Below, piece after piece: positions 10,682 to 20,918 of a stretch of 64,000 nucleotides of DNA. Where the stretch lies: positions 1 to 64,000 of the forward strand of contig CALIZF010000001.1 in NCBI GenBank assembly GCA_938028765.1. The letters run 5' to 3'. Each line of letters starts with the position of its first letter. Position 1 is the stretch's first letter. A program made the position numbers and the translations under genes. The notes below the pieces were generated by a model, which did no database searches, had not been told where the DNA came from, and was given only the letters and a program-made list of their open reading frames with translations. This stretch comes from an uncultured Paracoccaceae bacterium (GTDB lineage: Bacteria > Pseudomonadota > Alphaproteobacteria > Rhodobacterales > Rhodobacteraceae).

Positions 10682-11417
10682 TCCCGCCCTCCAGCACGTG
10701 CAGCATCGCCGCCGCTGCCGCCTGTTCGGCGGCGCGTTTCGACCCCGCGGCAGCCTCCGCCGCCTCGCCCGTTGCCAGCGTCACGCGCACCGTGAACTGC
10801 GGCGCGTGGTCGGGCCCGGTCCGCGCAACCTCGGCATAGGCCGGGGGCGGCAGGCCGCGGGCCTGGGCCCATTCCTGCAGCGACGATTTCGCATCGCGGC
10901 GCGCCTCGCCTGCCTGCGCGATCCGGTCGGCCCAGAGCCGCAGGATTACCGCGCGGGCCGCCTCGAAGCCCCCGTCGAGATAGACGGCGGCGATCACCGC
11001 CTCGAGCGCGTCGCCCAGCAGCGCGTCCTTCCGCCGCCCGCCCGTCAGCGCCTCGGACCGGCCGAGGCGCAGCACGTCGCCCAGCCCGATCCCGCGCGCC
11101 ACCTCCGCGCAGGTTTCGAGCCGCACCAGCGCGTTCAGCCGCGGCGCCAGCATCCCTTCGGCCGCCTCGCCGTCGGCGCGGTAGAGCGCCTCGGCCACGA
11201 CGAGGCCGAGGACGCGGTCGCCGAGGAACTCGAGCCGTTCGTTCGAGGGGCGCGCCGGCCCCGACAGCGAGGCATGGGTCACCGCCCGGACCAGGAGCGC
11301 AGGATCGCGGAAGTCGTGGCCGATCCGCGCGGCGAACCCCGCAAGCTCGGCCGACAGTCCGCGTCGGCGCGGGGCGCCGCCTGCCCCCCCTGCGGCGATG
11401 CCGCCGCGCGTCCTCAC
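10674..11417 (-). CDS. rnc: ribonuclease III
   Basis: [24 protein letters not shown]...[16 protein letters not shown] and dsRBD; GTG start chosen to avoid overlap with lepB. Confidence 0.95.
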   Translation of the reverse strand: MRTRGGIAAGGAGGAPRRRGLSAELAGFAARIGHDFRDPALLVRAVTHASLSGPARPSNERLEFLGDRVLGLVVAEALYRADGEAAEGMLAPRLNALVRLETCAEVARGIGLGDVLRLGRSEALTGGRRKDALLGDALEAVIAAVYLDGGFEAARAVILRLWADRIAQAGEARRDAKSSLQEWAQARGLPPPAYAEVARTGPDHAPQFTVRVTLATGEAAEAAAGSKRAAEQAAAAAMLHVLEGGNG

Positions 11418-11430
11418 GCAGCCCCTGCCG

Positions 11431-12219
11431 TCATTCGATGGCCTTGAAGAACCGGCCCGCCCGCCAGGTCCAGACATACAGCATCGAGGTGCCGGCGGAC
11501 GAGAACATGATGCGGTCCGCCCGGCCGATCAGGTACTCGGCCGGGACGAAACCCACCCCGCCCACGGCGCGGGCATAGCGGCTGTCCTGGCTGTTGTCGC
11601 GGTTGTCGCCCATGAAGAAATAGTGCCCCGCCGGCACCGTGAACACCGGCGTGTTGTCGCCGAAGCCGTCCTTGTCGATGTTCAGGATGTCGTGCGTCCG
11701 CCCGCCCGGCAGCGTCTCGCGGAAGCGCGACTTGGTGCAGACCCCGCCCTGCCCCACCGGCGCGTTCTCGCACCGCGGCAGCGCGCGCATCGGCCCTTGC
11801 GGCTCGAACACCTCGGCGAAGACGCCCGCCGGTTCCTGCGGCACCGGCACGCCGTTCAGCACCAGCTGCCCGTTCACCATCTGCACCGTGTCGCCCGGCA
11901 GGCCGATCAGCCGCTTGATGAAGTCCGACCCGTTCACGGGGTGGCGGAACACCACCACGTCGCCGCGTTCCGGTTCCGAGAAGAACAGCCGGCCGCTGAA
12001 CGGGCACAGCGAGAACGGGCAGGAATGCCGCGAATAGCCGTAGGCCATCTTGTTGACGAAGAGGAAGTCGCCGATCAGCAGCGTGTCCTTCATCGAGCCC
12101 GAGGGGATCCAGAACGGCTGGAAGAACAGCGTGCGGAACACGCCCGCGATCAGCAGGGCATAGACGATCGTCTTGACCGTCTCGAACAGCCCCCCGCCCG
12201 TCTTCGCCTTCGCCGCCAT
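11431..12219 (-). CDS. lepB: signal peptidase I
   Basis: [49 protein letters not shown]. Confidence 0.96.
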   Translation of the reverse strand: MAAKAKTGGGLFETVKTIVYALLIAGVFRTLFFQPFWIPSGSMKDTLLIGDFLFVNKMAYGYSRHSCPFSLCPFSGRLFFSEPERGDVVVFRHPVNGSDFIKRLIGLPGDTVQMVNGQLVLNGVPVPQEPAGVFAEVFEPQGPMRALPRCENAPVGQGGVCTKSRFRETLPGGRTHDILNIDKDGFGDNTPVFTVPAGHYFFMGDNRDNSQDSRYARAVGGVGFVPAEYLIGRADRIMFSSAGTSMLYVWTWRAGRFFKAIE

Positions 12220-12498
12220 GCCAGCCCCCGCGCCTGCCCGCGCCCCCCTTGGGCCGCCGGGGGCGGCGAGTCAAGGGCACCGGCCGGCCTTGGGCGCGCG
12301 CCGGCGCGCTGCCCCGGACCCCGGAGTGTTTCCGGCAGGACGACGGGAAATGGGCGCGACGGCGCGGGCACGGAATTGCAGACATCGACCGTCCCGTCCG
12401 CTCCTGCCGGACCGGCGGCACGACCGGCGAGGAGGAAGAACAAGGCGCAGCCCCCGCCGTTTCGCGCTGCCGCCCGCGCGGCCGGCGCGCGGCCGATC

Positions 12499-13686
12499 CT
12501 AGCGGCCGAGCGCCCGGACCCCCCGCGCGATGCCGTCGAGCGTCATCGGCACCATGCGGTCGCCGGGGAAGATGTCGCGGATCAGGCGGATCGACTGGGT
12601 ATGGTCCCAGAACCGTTCGGGCACCGGGTTGATCCAGAGGTGCGCGGGCCATTGCGCGCAGGCGCGGTTCAGCCAGACCGATCCCGGCTCGGCGTTCCAG
12701 TGCTCGGACGCTCCGCCGGGGTGCAGGATCTCGTAAGGGCTCATCGTCGCATCGCCCACGAAGATGCATTTCCAGTCCGCGCCGTAGGTGCGCAGCACCT
12801 CGGCCGTCGGCGTCTGCGCATCCCACCGGCGACGATTGTCGCGCCAGACGGCTTCGTAGAGGCAGTTGTGGAAGTAGAAGTGTTCGAGGTGCCGGAACTC
12901 GGCCCGCGCGGCCGAGAAAAGTTCCTGCACCGCCTGCACATGCGGGTCCATGCTGCCGCCGACGTCGAGGAACAGGATCACCTTCACCGCGTTGCGCCGC
13001 GCCGGCCGGGTCTGCACGTCGAGCCAGCCGCGGTCGGCGGTGGCGCGGATCGTGCCGTCGAGGTCCAGCTCCTCCGCCGCGCCCTCGCGCGCCCAGCGGC
13101 GCAACCGCTTCAGCGCCACCTTGATCGCCCGCGTCCCGAGCTCCACCCGGTCGTCCAGATCGCGGAACTCGCGCCGGTCCCAGACCTTGACGGCCCGTTG
13201 GTGACGGCTTTCGTCCTGGCCGATCCGCACGCCTTCGGGGTTGTAGCCGAAGGCGCCGAAGGGGCTGGTGCCAGCAGTGCCGATCCACTTCGACCCGCCC
13301 TGGTGGCGGCCCGTCTGCTCGGCCAGCCGCCGGCGCAGCAGGTCCATCAGCTTCTGGAACCCGCCCGCGGCCTGCACGGCGGCGCGTTCCTCGTCGGTCA
13401 GGTGGCGTTCGGCCAGTTTCGCCAGCCATTCGGGCGGCAGATCCAGCGCTGCCAGCACCGCTTCGGGCGCGATCGCGTCGAGACCGCGGAACGCCTCGGC
13501 GAATGCGCGGTCGAAGCGGTCGATGTGGCGTTCGTCCTTCACCAGCGCGGCGCGGGCGAGCCAGTAGAATCCTTCGGCGTCGAAGGTGACGAGGCCTGCC
13601 TCGAGCGCTTCGAGGAAGGTCAGGTATTCCCGCAGGCTGACGGGCACGCCCGTGGCGCGCAGGCGATCGAGAAAGGGCTGGAACAT
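12499..13686 (-). CDS. CoxE-like VWA domain protein
   Basis: VKVILFLDVGGSMDPHVQ MIDAS-like motif; C-terminal WINPVPERFWDHTQSIRLI. Confidence 0.87.
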   Translation of the reverse strand: MFQPFLDRLRATGVPVSLREYLTFLEALEAGLVTFDAEGFYWLARAALVKDERHIDRFDRAFAEAFRGLDAIAPEAVLAALDLPPEWLAKLAERHLTDEERAAVQAAGGFQKLMDLLRRRLAEQTGRHQGGSKWIGTAGTSPFGAFGYNPEGVRIGQDESRHQRAVKVWDRREFRDLDDRVELGTRAIKVALKRLRRWAREGAAEELDLDGTIRATADRGWLDVQTRPARRNAVKVILFLDVGGSMDPHVQAVQELFSAARAEFRHLEHFYFHNCLYEAVWRDNRRRWDAQTPTAEVLRTYGADWKCIFVGDATMSPYEILHPGGASEHWNAEPGSVWLNRACAQWPAHLWINPVPERFWDHTQSIRLIRDIFPGDRMVPMTLDGIARGVRALGR

Positions 13687-13741
13687 CGGAGCACCTCGCG
13701 CGCGCAGGGTGGCGCAGGCGGCGCGCGCCGGCAAGGGCGCG

Positions 13742-13906
13742 TCAAAGCATGCGCTCGACCGCGATGGTGGCGAAAAGGCCGAGGATCGCCCCCGCGATGG
13801 CAAAGGCGGCGGCGTATTGCGCGATATCCGCACGGGCACCGCCGCGCCTGCGCGCCAGCATCCCGCCCCACAGCGCGCCGCCGAGCGCGCCCGCCAACAC
13901 GATCAT
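13742..13906 (-). CDS. small hydrophobic protein (54 aa)
   Basis: MIVLAGALGGALWGGMLARRRGGARADIAQYAAAFAIAGAILGLFATIAVERML; two TM-like stretches; lies between two same-strand genes. Confidence 0.5.
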   Translation of the reverse strand: MIVLAGALGGALWGGMLARRRGGARADIAQYAAAFAIAGAILGLFATIAVERML

Positions 13907-13918
13907 CCGAAGGCCCCC

Positions 13919-15313
13919 TTACCGCGCCGCCCGGCCGACCGCCGCCACCGTCTGCGCCGCCCGCGGCACGAGGCCCGCGATCTCGGCCGCGCGGGCGCGC
14001 ACCGCCGCTTCGCCCCCGAAGCCATAGCGCCCCCAGGCGAGGCTGTCGACCCGCGCCGCCCGCGCCTCGGCGCCGCGGCCCAGCATGTCGAGCGCCTCAG
14101 CCCGGATCATCAGGAGCGTGGCGAGCAGGGCGGCGTTCTCGGCCGCGCGGACGGGCGGGATCGCCCGGTCGGCCAGCTGCAGCGCCTCGGCCGCTTGGCC
14201 CGACGACAGCGCGAAGGCTGCCATCTGCATGTCGACATGCGCGACGTGGATCGCCCCGCCCGGCAGGCTGCGGAAGATCGCTGCGGCCGCGCCGAAGTGC
14301 ATCACCGCCTCTTCGACCTCGGACGCCATGGCCAGCCGCGCGACGGCGAAATGGCTGAACGCGCGCCGGTTGTCGCGCCAGCCCGCCGCCTCGGCAAGCG
14401 CCAGCGCGCGCCGCGCAGCCTCGCGCCGCTGCGGGCCGGGCGTGCGGGGGCCGAGTGCGGTCTCGATCGCCTGGGTCCAGCTGCGGGGCGTGGGGCCGGG
14501 ATCGCCTGCCGACCCGCGCCCCGCACCGCCGGGGTTCAGCCGCGCAAGCAGGTCGGGCAGCACCGCCGCCACCTCGGCCCGCGTCATGCCGGACCGCAGT
14601 TCCGGCGCATAGATCGCGCGCAGGACCAGCATGTCGAAGCCGGTCAGCACGGTGTGGAAATTGTCGTCGTTGAAGACCGAATCCGACAGGTGGTAAAGGT
14701 CGTTGAGCGGCCCGAGCGCCTGCGCCAGTTCCTCGTGCAGGCAGTCGCGCACCTCCTGCGGGGCGACGTCGGCAGGTATGAACACCGCCACCCGGTCGCG
14801 CACCGTCAGCGTCGTCCAGTCGGTCGCGTCGCCGAACCGCTTCCGGCGGAACTCGTCCCAGTCGGCCACGCGCGGCACGACGAAGCACGCCGCCTGCGGC
14901 ACGATCGCCTGCATCTGGGCGCGCGGCAGGAACTCGACCGTGATCCCCGCCGTCTCGCCTGCGGCGGCGGGGGCGATGTCGATGCCGGCCTCGGCGCGCA
15001 GGCGTGCGATCAGGCGGGCCAGGTCCGCGGTCGCGGCGGGCGGCACCGCGCCCGTCATGCGCACCCGCACCGGCCCTTCGAACCGCGTCAGCCGCGCGAT
15101 CTGCCGGCCGCTTTCCATCTCGAATGTCAGCGCGAGGAAGTCGCGCGCGATGTCGATGTTCGACCGGATCGGGGCGGCGGCGCGCGCGCCGTCGAAGCGT
15201 TTCATCGGCGGCAGCGGATCGGTCGCCACCGCGCGCCGCTGCGGCACCTCGACCGTCGGGGTCGCGCAGGAGGCCAGCGCCAAGGCCGCCGCGGCCAGGA
15301 AAGTCCGGCGCAT
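13919..15313 (-). CDS. DUF2927 domain-containing lipoprotein
   Basis: Lipobox-like signal MRRTFLAAAALALASCATP; DUF2927-like RSNIDIARDFLALTFEMESGR. Confidence 0.8.
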   Translation of the reverse strand: MRRTFLAAAALALASCATPTVEVPQRRAVATDPLPPMKRFDGARAAAPIRSNIDIARDFLALTFEMESGRQIARLTRFEGPVRVRMTGAVPPAATADLARLIARLRAEAGIDIAPAAAGETAGITVEFLPRAQMQAIVPQAACFVVPRVADWDEFRRKRFGDATDWTTLTVRDRVAVFIPADVAPQEVRDCLHEELAQALGPLNDLYHLSDSVFNDDNFHTVLTGFDMLVLRAIYAPELRSGMTRAEVAAVLPDLLARLNPGGAGRGSAGDPGPTPRSWTQAIETALGPRTPGPQRREAARRALALAEAAGWRDNRRAFSHFAVARLAMASEVEEAVMHFGAAAAIFRSLPGGAIHVAHVDMQMAAFALSSGQAAEALQLADRAIPPVRAAENAALLATLLMIRAEALDMLGRGAEARAARVDSLAWGRYGFGGEAAVRARAAEIAGLVPRAAQTVAAVGRAAR

Positions 15314-15565
15314 CAGGCCGCCCCGCGGCCGCGGAGGCCGGGCATCCGGGCAAGCCTTGCATCGCCGACCGACCGAAGGGCGCAAAGGCGGCGCTCCGCT
15401 AGGGTGGTATCCATGTCGTCCGCCTCCGCCGTCCGCCCTCAGTTAACCAGACCGTTGCGGGATTCGGAACCACCCGCCACACGCCAGCCGCGAAACAATC
15501 GCCGACGCCGGTTGCGCTTGGCCGCGGCGCCGCGCGAGGCTAAAACGGGCCGGGAGGGGGCGGAG

Positions 15566-16345
15566 ATGCGGATCGCGACGTTCAACATCAACGGCATCAA
15601 GGCCCGGATCAGCGCGCTGACCGAGTGGCTCGAGGGGTGCGGCTGCGACGTCGTCTGTCTGCAGGAAATCAAGTCCGAGGACCGCGCCTTCCCCCGCGCG
15701 TATCTGGAGGATCGCGGCTGGCGGGTCGAGACACACGGGCAGAAGGGGTTCAACGGCGTCGCCGTCCTGTCGCGGCTTGCCATCGAGGACGTGGCCCGGG
15801 ACCTGCCGGGCGACGGGACGGACGACCAGGCGCGCTGGATCGAGGCGACCGTGATCGGCCGGCGGCCGGTGCGCGTCTGCTGCCTCTACCTGCCGAACGG
15901 CAACCCCGCGCCGGGCCCCAGGTTCGACTACAAGCTCGCGTGGATGGCGCGGATGCGCGCCCGCGCCGCGGCGCTTCTGGCCAGCGAGGAGCCGATCGTG
16001 TTCGCCGGCGACTACAACGTCATCCCGCAGGCCGAGGACGCGGCGCGGCCAGAGGCCTGGGTCGGCGACGCGCTGTTCCGCCCGGAATCGCGCGCGGCGT
16101 TCCGGCGGCTGATCCACCTTGGACTGACGGATGCCTTCCGCGCGACCGAACCGGGGCCGGGCCACTACACCTTCTGGGACTATCAGGCGGGAGCGTGGGA
16201 GAGGAACAACGGCATCCGCATCGACCATGTGCTGCTGTCGCCGCAGGCGGCCGACCTGCTGACGGGCGCGGGCATCGACAAGGCAGTGCGCGGCGGCGAC
16301 AAGCCTTCGGACCATGTGCCGGTCTGGATCGACCTCGACGCCTGA
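15566..16345 (+). CDS. xthA: exodeoxyribonuclease III
   Basis: MRIATFNINGIKAR, CLQEIKSED, GDYNVIP, GIRIDHVLLSP, SDHVPVWIDLD. Confidence 0.95.
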   Translation: MRIATFNINGIKARISALTEWLEGCGCDVVCLQEIKSEDRAFPRAYLEDRGWRVETHGQKGFNGVAVLSRLAIEDVARDLPGDGTDDQARWIEATVIGRRPVRVCCLYLPNGNPAPGPRFDYKLAWMARMRARAAALLASEEPIVFAGDYNVIPQAEDAARPEAWVGDALFRPESRAAFRRLIHLGLTDAFRATEPGPGHYTFWDYQAGAWERNNGIRIDHVLLSPQAADLLTGAGIDKAVRGGDKPSDHVPVWIDLDA

Positions 16346-16351
16346 TCCCGC

Positions 16352-17533
16352 TCAGGCCGAGGCCGCCGTTACGTCCAGGCGGTGGATCCAGTCGAACCGC
16401 CCTGTCAGCACCTCTGGCGCGACCGCAGCGACCGCGCGCATTCCCAGATGCACGGCATCCCGCAGCGGCCCGCGGAGATGGTAGAGCCGGGCGTTGCCCG
16501 CCGCCGCCGCGACGATCCGCGCGCAGCGCGCCGCCCGCGCGGCCTGGTAGGCCGCCAGTGCCGCAGCGTCATCCGGCCCGGCGTCGAGGCAGGCGGCCAG
16601 AACCCAGGCATCCTCCAGCGCCATGTTCGCCCCCTGCGCAAGAAAGGGCAGCGTCGGATGGGCCGCATCGCCCAGGATCGCCAGCGCGCCCCCGCACGCG
16701 GCGCGTCCCCAGACCGGCGCGACCGGGTGCCGGAAGAGGCCCCACAGCCACAGCGCATCCACTTGCGCAAGCCAGCCCCGCACCCGCGGGCCGAAGTCCG
16801 CGAAGGCCAGCCGCAACGCCGGCGGGTCGTCGCGCAGGGACCAGCTTTCCTCCACCCAGCCGCGGCGTTCCTCGACCGCGACGAGGTTGCGCAGCCTGCC
16901 GCCGCGCAGGGGATAGGTGACGAGGTGCCGCCCCGGCCCCATGTGCACCTCTGCCACCGGCTCGGCCCCCGGCGGCTCGGGGATGGTGGCGCGCCAGGCG
17001 ACGTGACCGGTGAAGCGCGCCCGCGCGGGACCGTTCAGCGTCGCCCGGACGACGGAGTGCAGCCCGTCGGCTCCGATCGCCAGGTCCGCGCGCAGCGACC
17101 CGCCGTCGGCCAGCCGCAGCACCGCCCCGCCGGACGACAGATCGGCCGCGGCCACCCGCGCGGCGGTGCGCAGCGTCACGCCGGCCGTGCGGGCGGCGTC
17201 CAGCAACAGCGCGATCAGGTCGGCCCGGTGCAGGAACCTCCAGTCGCCCTTGCCCGCGAGCGGCAGCCGCACGACCGGTGCGCCGTCGCGCCCGTCCGCC
17301 AGCACGACCGCCCGGGCGCGCAGCCCTGCGCGGTCCAGCGCGTCGCCGAGCCCGAGGGCGCGCAGCACCGTCGCACCGTTCGGCGCAATCTGGATCCCCG
17401 CCCCGACCTCGGCGATCGCGGGGGCCTGTTCGAGGACCGTCACGGCCGCGCCCCGCCGCGCCAGCGCCAGGGCGGCGGCAAGGCCGCCGATGCCGGCCCC
17501 GACCACCGTGACCGCGCGCCCCTCGAGCGGCAT
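16352..17533 (-). CDS. FAD-dependent monooxygenase (salicylate/3-hydroxybenzoate hydroxylase-like)
   Basis: GAGIGGLAAALALARRGAAVTVLEQ Rossmann motif; GIQIAPNGATVLRALGLG; LAILGDAAHPTLPFLAQGANMALEDA. Confidence 0.88.
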   Translation of the reverse strand: MPLEGRAVTVVGAGIGGLAAALALARRGAAVTVLEQAPAIAEVGAGIQIAPNGATVLRALGLGDALDRAGLRARAVVLADGRDGAPVVRLPLAGKGDWRFLHRADLIALLLDAARTAGVTLRTAARVAAADLSSGGAVLRLADGGSLRADLAIGADGLHSVVRATLNGPARARFTGHVAWRATIPEPPGAEPVAEVHMGPGRHLVTYPLRGGRLRNLVAVEERRGWVEESWSLRDDPPALRLAFADFGPRVRGWLAQVDALWLWGLFRHPVAPVWGRAACGGALAILGDAAHPTLPFLAQGANMALEDAWVLAACLDAGPDDAAALAAYQAARAARCARIVAAAAGNARLYHLRGPLRDAVHLGMRAVAAVAPEVLTGRFDWIHRLDVTAASA

Positions 17534-17543
17534 CGCCCTCCCC

Positions 17544-18344
17544 TCAGACGGTGCGCAGGACCGGCGCCGGCAGGTCGATCCCCGCGAAGGCGGCGGTCCA
17601 GACCTGCCCCGGCGCGATCGGAGCGGCATCGGTCAGCGTGCCGGTCGAGACAAGTTCGCCCGCCGCCAGCGGCGGGGCGCCGGGTTCGGCGGCCAGCGCG
17701 GCGACTAGATGCGCCAGCGCCCGAAGCGGCCCGCCCAGCACATGCGCGGCACGGCCCTGCGCGACCGGCACCCCGTCGCGCGCCAGCGTCACCGCGAAAT
17801 CGTCAGGTATCCGGGCCGGCCGCCGCGGCCCCAGCAGCAGCGCCGCGTGCAGCCCCCGCGCCGCCGTCGCATCCGCGCCTGCGAAGCGCCAGCCGGGATA
17901 GACCGACTGCACCACCTCGAACCCGGCGGCGATCCAGCCGACGCAGGCCGCCAGCGCCGCCGCGTCCATGCCGGGCTCGGGCGCGCGCGCAAGGCCCAAG
18001 ACCACCTCGGGCTCGATCCGCGGCTCGGCAAGGCCGCCGACCGCCAGCGCCGCGGGCGCGGGGTCGTGCACCGTGCGGTCGTAGACATGCGCCCAGATCG
18101 GGCGGTCCACGCCGTAGAGCGGCCAGATCGTGGTATTGGTGAAGCCGATCTTGCGCCCGACCGGGCGCGCGCCGCCCGCGATCCGGCGCGCATGCAGGCG
18201 GTTGCGCACCGCCGCGGCGGCAGCGGCATCGAAGCCGGGATCCGTCGCGCTGACCGGCGGGACCGGGATGCCCCGATCGATCGCCGCCTCCAGCCGGTCC
18301 GCGATGCCGTCGAGGTCAGCCGCCGCCAGCACCGGCATCACCAC
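17544..18344 (-). CDS. 2-keto-4-pentenoate hydratase family protein
   Basis: VGRKIGFTNTTIWPLYGV...EPRIEPEVVLGLARAPEPG...GFEVVQSVYPGW; fumarylacetoacetate hydrolase-like fold. Confidence 0.85.
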   Translation of the reverse strand: MVMPVLAAADLDGIADRLEAAIDRGIPVPPVSATDPGFDAAAAAAVRNRLHARRIAGGARPVGRKIGFTNTTIWPLYGVDRPIWAHVYDRTVHDPAPAALAVGGLAEPRIEPEVVLGLARAPEPGMDAAALAACVGWIAAGFEVVQSVYPGWRFAGADATAARGLHAALLLGPRRPARIPDDFAVTLARDGVPVAQGRAAHVLGGPLRALAHLVAALAAEPGAPPLAAGELVSTGTLTDAAPIAPGQVWTAAFAGIDLPAPVLRTV

Positions 18345-18356
18345 CCCCGATCCCTG

Positions 18357-18779
18357 TCAGTCGTCGCGATGCACCCGCTCGCGCCGCTCGTGCCTTTCCT
18401 GTGCTTCGAGCGTCATGGTCGCGATCGGCCGGGCGTCGAGGCGGCGCAGGCTGATCGGCTCGCCCGTCATTTCGCAATAGCCGTATTCGCCGTTCTCGAT
18501 CCGCCGCAGCGCCGCGTCGATCTTGGCGATCAGCTTGCGCTGCCGGTCGCGCGTGCGCAGTTCCAGCGCGCGGTCGGTTTCCTCGGACGCGCGGTCGGCG
18601 ATGTCGGGCACCGACCGGGCGCTGTCGGACAGCCCGTCGATCGTCTCGGCCGACTGCGCCAGCAGTTCCTGCTTCCAGACGATCAGCTTGCGGCGGAAAT
18701 ACTCCAGCTGCCGCTCGTTCATGAAGGGTTCGTCCTCGGCGGGACGGTAATCCTCGGGCAGAAACACCTCGGCCTTCAT
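18357..18779 (-). CDS. dksA: RNA polymerase-binding transcription factor DksA (single-cysteine form)
   Basis: MKAEVFLPEDYRPAEDEPFMNERQLEYFRRKL...YGYCEMTGEPISLRRLDARPIATMTLEAQERHERRERVHRDD. Confidence 0.95.
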   Translation of the reverse strand: MKAEVFLPEDYRPAEDEPFMNERQLEYFRRKLIVWKQELLAQSAETIDGLSDSARSVPDIADRASEETDRALELRTRDRQRKLIAKIDAALRRIENGEYGYCEMTGEPISLRRLDARPIATMTLEAQERHERRERVHRDD

Positions 18780-19003
18780 GTGCGTTCCCCTGTTCTCGCC
18801 CGACCCGGCATCGACCAGGGTCCGCGTCTGCCCTGGGTCGCGTGTCGGCATCCGGCTCTCCTTGCGCGGCCAAATACCTGCTGCGGCCCCGGTTGTCACT
18901 AGGGCATTCCGGGCACGGGGCGCTGCGGCGCGGCGACGGATGGCTTGCCCCGCCCGCCACGCCGCCCTATTCTGCCGGTCCCGTTCCAAATACCCGACCG
19001 ATC

Positions 19004-19846
19004 ATGCGTTTTTCCTCGACCGACAGCTATGTCGCCACGCCCGACCTGACGGTTGCGGTGAACGCCGCCGTGACGCTGCAGCGGCCCCTTCTGGTCAAGG
19101 GCGAACCCGGCACCGGCAAGACGGAACTGGCCCGGCAGGTGGCCGCCAGCCTCGGCCTGCCGCTGATCGAATGGCACGTGAAATCCACCACGCGCGCCGC
19201 GCAGGGCCTTTACGAATACGATGCCGTCAGCCGCCTGCGCGACAGCCAGCTTGGCGACGCGCGCGTGCATGATGTGCGCAACTACATCCGCAAGGGCAAG
19301 CTCTGGCAGGCCTTCGAGGCCGAGGGGCGCGTCGTCCTCCTGATCGACGAGATCGACAAGGCCGACATCGAGTTCCCGAACGACCTTCTGCAGGAACTCG
19401 ACCGGATGGAGTTCCACGTCTACGAGACCGGCGAGACGGTGCGCGCCCGCCACCGGCCCGTGGTCATCATCACGTCAAACAACGAGAAGGAACTGCCCGA
19501 CGCCTTCCTGCGCCGGTGCTTCTTCCACTATATCCACTTTCCCGATCCCGACACGATGCGCGCCATCGTCGCCGTGCATTTCCCGGGCATCAAGGAATCG
19601 CTGCTGACCGCCGCGCTGACCCAGTTCTACGAGATCCGCGAGATGCCGGGGTTGAAGAAGAAGCCCTCGACCTCCGAGGTGCTCGACTGGCTGAAGCTCT
19701 TGCTGGCCGAGGACCTGTCGCCCGAGGATCTGCGCGCCGATCCGCGCAGCGCGCTGCCGAAGCTGCACGGGGCGCTGCTGAAGAACGAACAGGACGTGCA
19801 GCTGTTCGAACGGCTCGCCTTCATGGCGCGGCGGCAGGGGCGCTGA
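19004..19846 (+). CDS. MoxR-family AAA+ ATPase
   Basis: Walker A VKGEPGTGKTELA, Walker B VVLLIDEIDKAD, IITSNNEKELPDAFLRRCFFHYI. Confidence 0.92.
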   Translation: MRFSSTDSYVATPDLTVAVNAAVTLQRPLLVKGEPGTGKTELARQVAASLGLPLIEWHVKSTTRAAQGLYEYDAVSRLRDSQLGDARVHDVRNYIRKGKLWQAFEAEGRVVLLIDEIDKADIEFPNDLLQELDRMEFHVYETGETVRARHRPVVIITSNNEKELPDAFLRRCFFHYIHFPDPDTMRAIVAVHFPGIKESLLTAALTQFYEIREMPGLKKKPSTSEVLDWLKLLLAEDLSPEDLRADPRSALPKLHGALLKNEQDVQLFERLAFMARRQGR

Positions 19847-20918
19847 GGCCGGGGCGCCGCGCCGGCGGGGCCAGCAGCCGCGCCTCCCATCCGGCGAGGG
19901 TGGGGCGCGCGGCGGGCGCGGTGCGGGCGGCGCAGGCATCGGGGAACAGGGCCGCCAGTTCCGCCCGCAGCGGGGGCGGCGCGGCGGCGAGCGTCATCGG
20001 ACCGATCTGGAAGCTCTCGGTCTCCAGCCCCTCGGACCACAGGATGTGGTGACTGGGTAGCACGAGGTGCAGATAAGTCACCCGCCGCACCGGGCGCTGC
20101 ACCACCGTCGTGCCGTTCACGAGGTGGATCGCCGCCGCCAGCACCTCGGGCGCGCCGAACAGCAGGTCCGCCCGCGGCCCGCCGATCAGGATGCGGTGCT
20201 GCGGCGAGACGGTCAGATCGCGCGCCGGCCGCCCCAGGCCGAAGGCGCCCGCGCGGATCGTCACCGGCGCGAGGTGCGGCGCGCGCGCCAGCGCCGCGGG
20301 GCCGAGCGTCGTGCGCGCGAGCGCGACGAGCGGCTGCGGCCCGGCGTCGCGGGTCAGCACCGGATCGCCCGGCGCCAGCGCCTCGACCGGCCACTGCCCG
20401 CCGGGCACCGCGATCCGCGTGCCGGGGGCGAAGCAGGGGACGACAAGCCTGTCGTAGGGCACGCGCGGCACGCCCGCCGACCCCGGCCCCTCCTCTGCCC
20501 GCACCACCAGAAGCGGCTTGCCGACCGGCGGCCAGGCGGTCGGCGGGCCGACGAACGACAGCCCCTCGACCGTGCCGTAGGCGGGGCTGGAGTTGCGGAC
20601 GTTGTAGCCGATTGCCTGATACTGCTGCCCGGTGTCGGGATCCTTGAGCGTCAGCAGGTATTCCGCCTCGACCACCGTGCCCGAAGGATAGGTCACGCCG
20701 CCGATCGTCTGCGCCCCGTCGAGCCGCTGGTCGGCATCGTTGTCGTCGAAGTTCGCATCGTTGTCCGATATCCGCGTCTCGATCCAGCTCGGGGCGTTCA
20801 GCGTGATCGTCCGGCCGACGAGATGCGAGCCGTCGCCTTGCGTGAACCCGCTCAGCGAGCCGCCGCCGCTGACGGTGACGTTGTCTGCCTCGAGCATCCA
20901 GACCGAATAGGTCGCCAT
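19821..20918 (-). CDS. Hint (hedgehog/intein) domain protein, paralog 1 (catalytic Cys present)
   Basis: C-terminal Hint pattern VVPCFAPGTRIAVPGGQWPVEALAPGDPVLTRDAGPQPL...LTVSPQHRILI; conserved N-terminal domain shared with the next gene. Confidence 0.85.
   Translation of the reverse strand: MATYSVWMLEADNVTVSGGGSLSGFTQGDGSHLVGRTITLNAPSWIETRISDNDANFDDNDADQRLDGAQTIGGVTYPSGTVVEAEYLLTLKDPDTGQQYQAIGYNVRNSSPAYGTVEGLSFVGPPTAWPPVGKPLLVVRAEEGPGSAGVPRVPYDRLVVPCFAPGTRIAVPGGQWPVEALAPGDPVLTRDAGPQPLVALARTTLGPAALARAPHLAPVTIRAGAFGLGRPARDLTVSPQHRILIGGPRADLLFGAPEVLAAAIHLVNGTTVVQRPVRRVTYLHLVLPSHHILWSEGLETESFQIGPMTLAAAPPPLRAELAALFPDACAARTAPAARPTLAGWEARLLAPPARRPGLSAPAAAP

Noticed and set aside
11398-14358. 986-aa plus-strand ORF opposite lepB and the VWA gene
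   Set aside because: Antisense to well-supported genes, His/Arg/Pro-rich, no domain.
15443-15460. Second CtrA site at the TTAACC upstream of xthA
   Set aside because: Only one half-site (TTAACC) is present; no second TTAA at N7 spacing.
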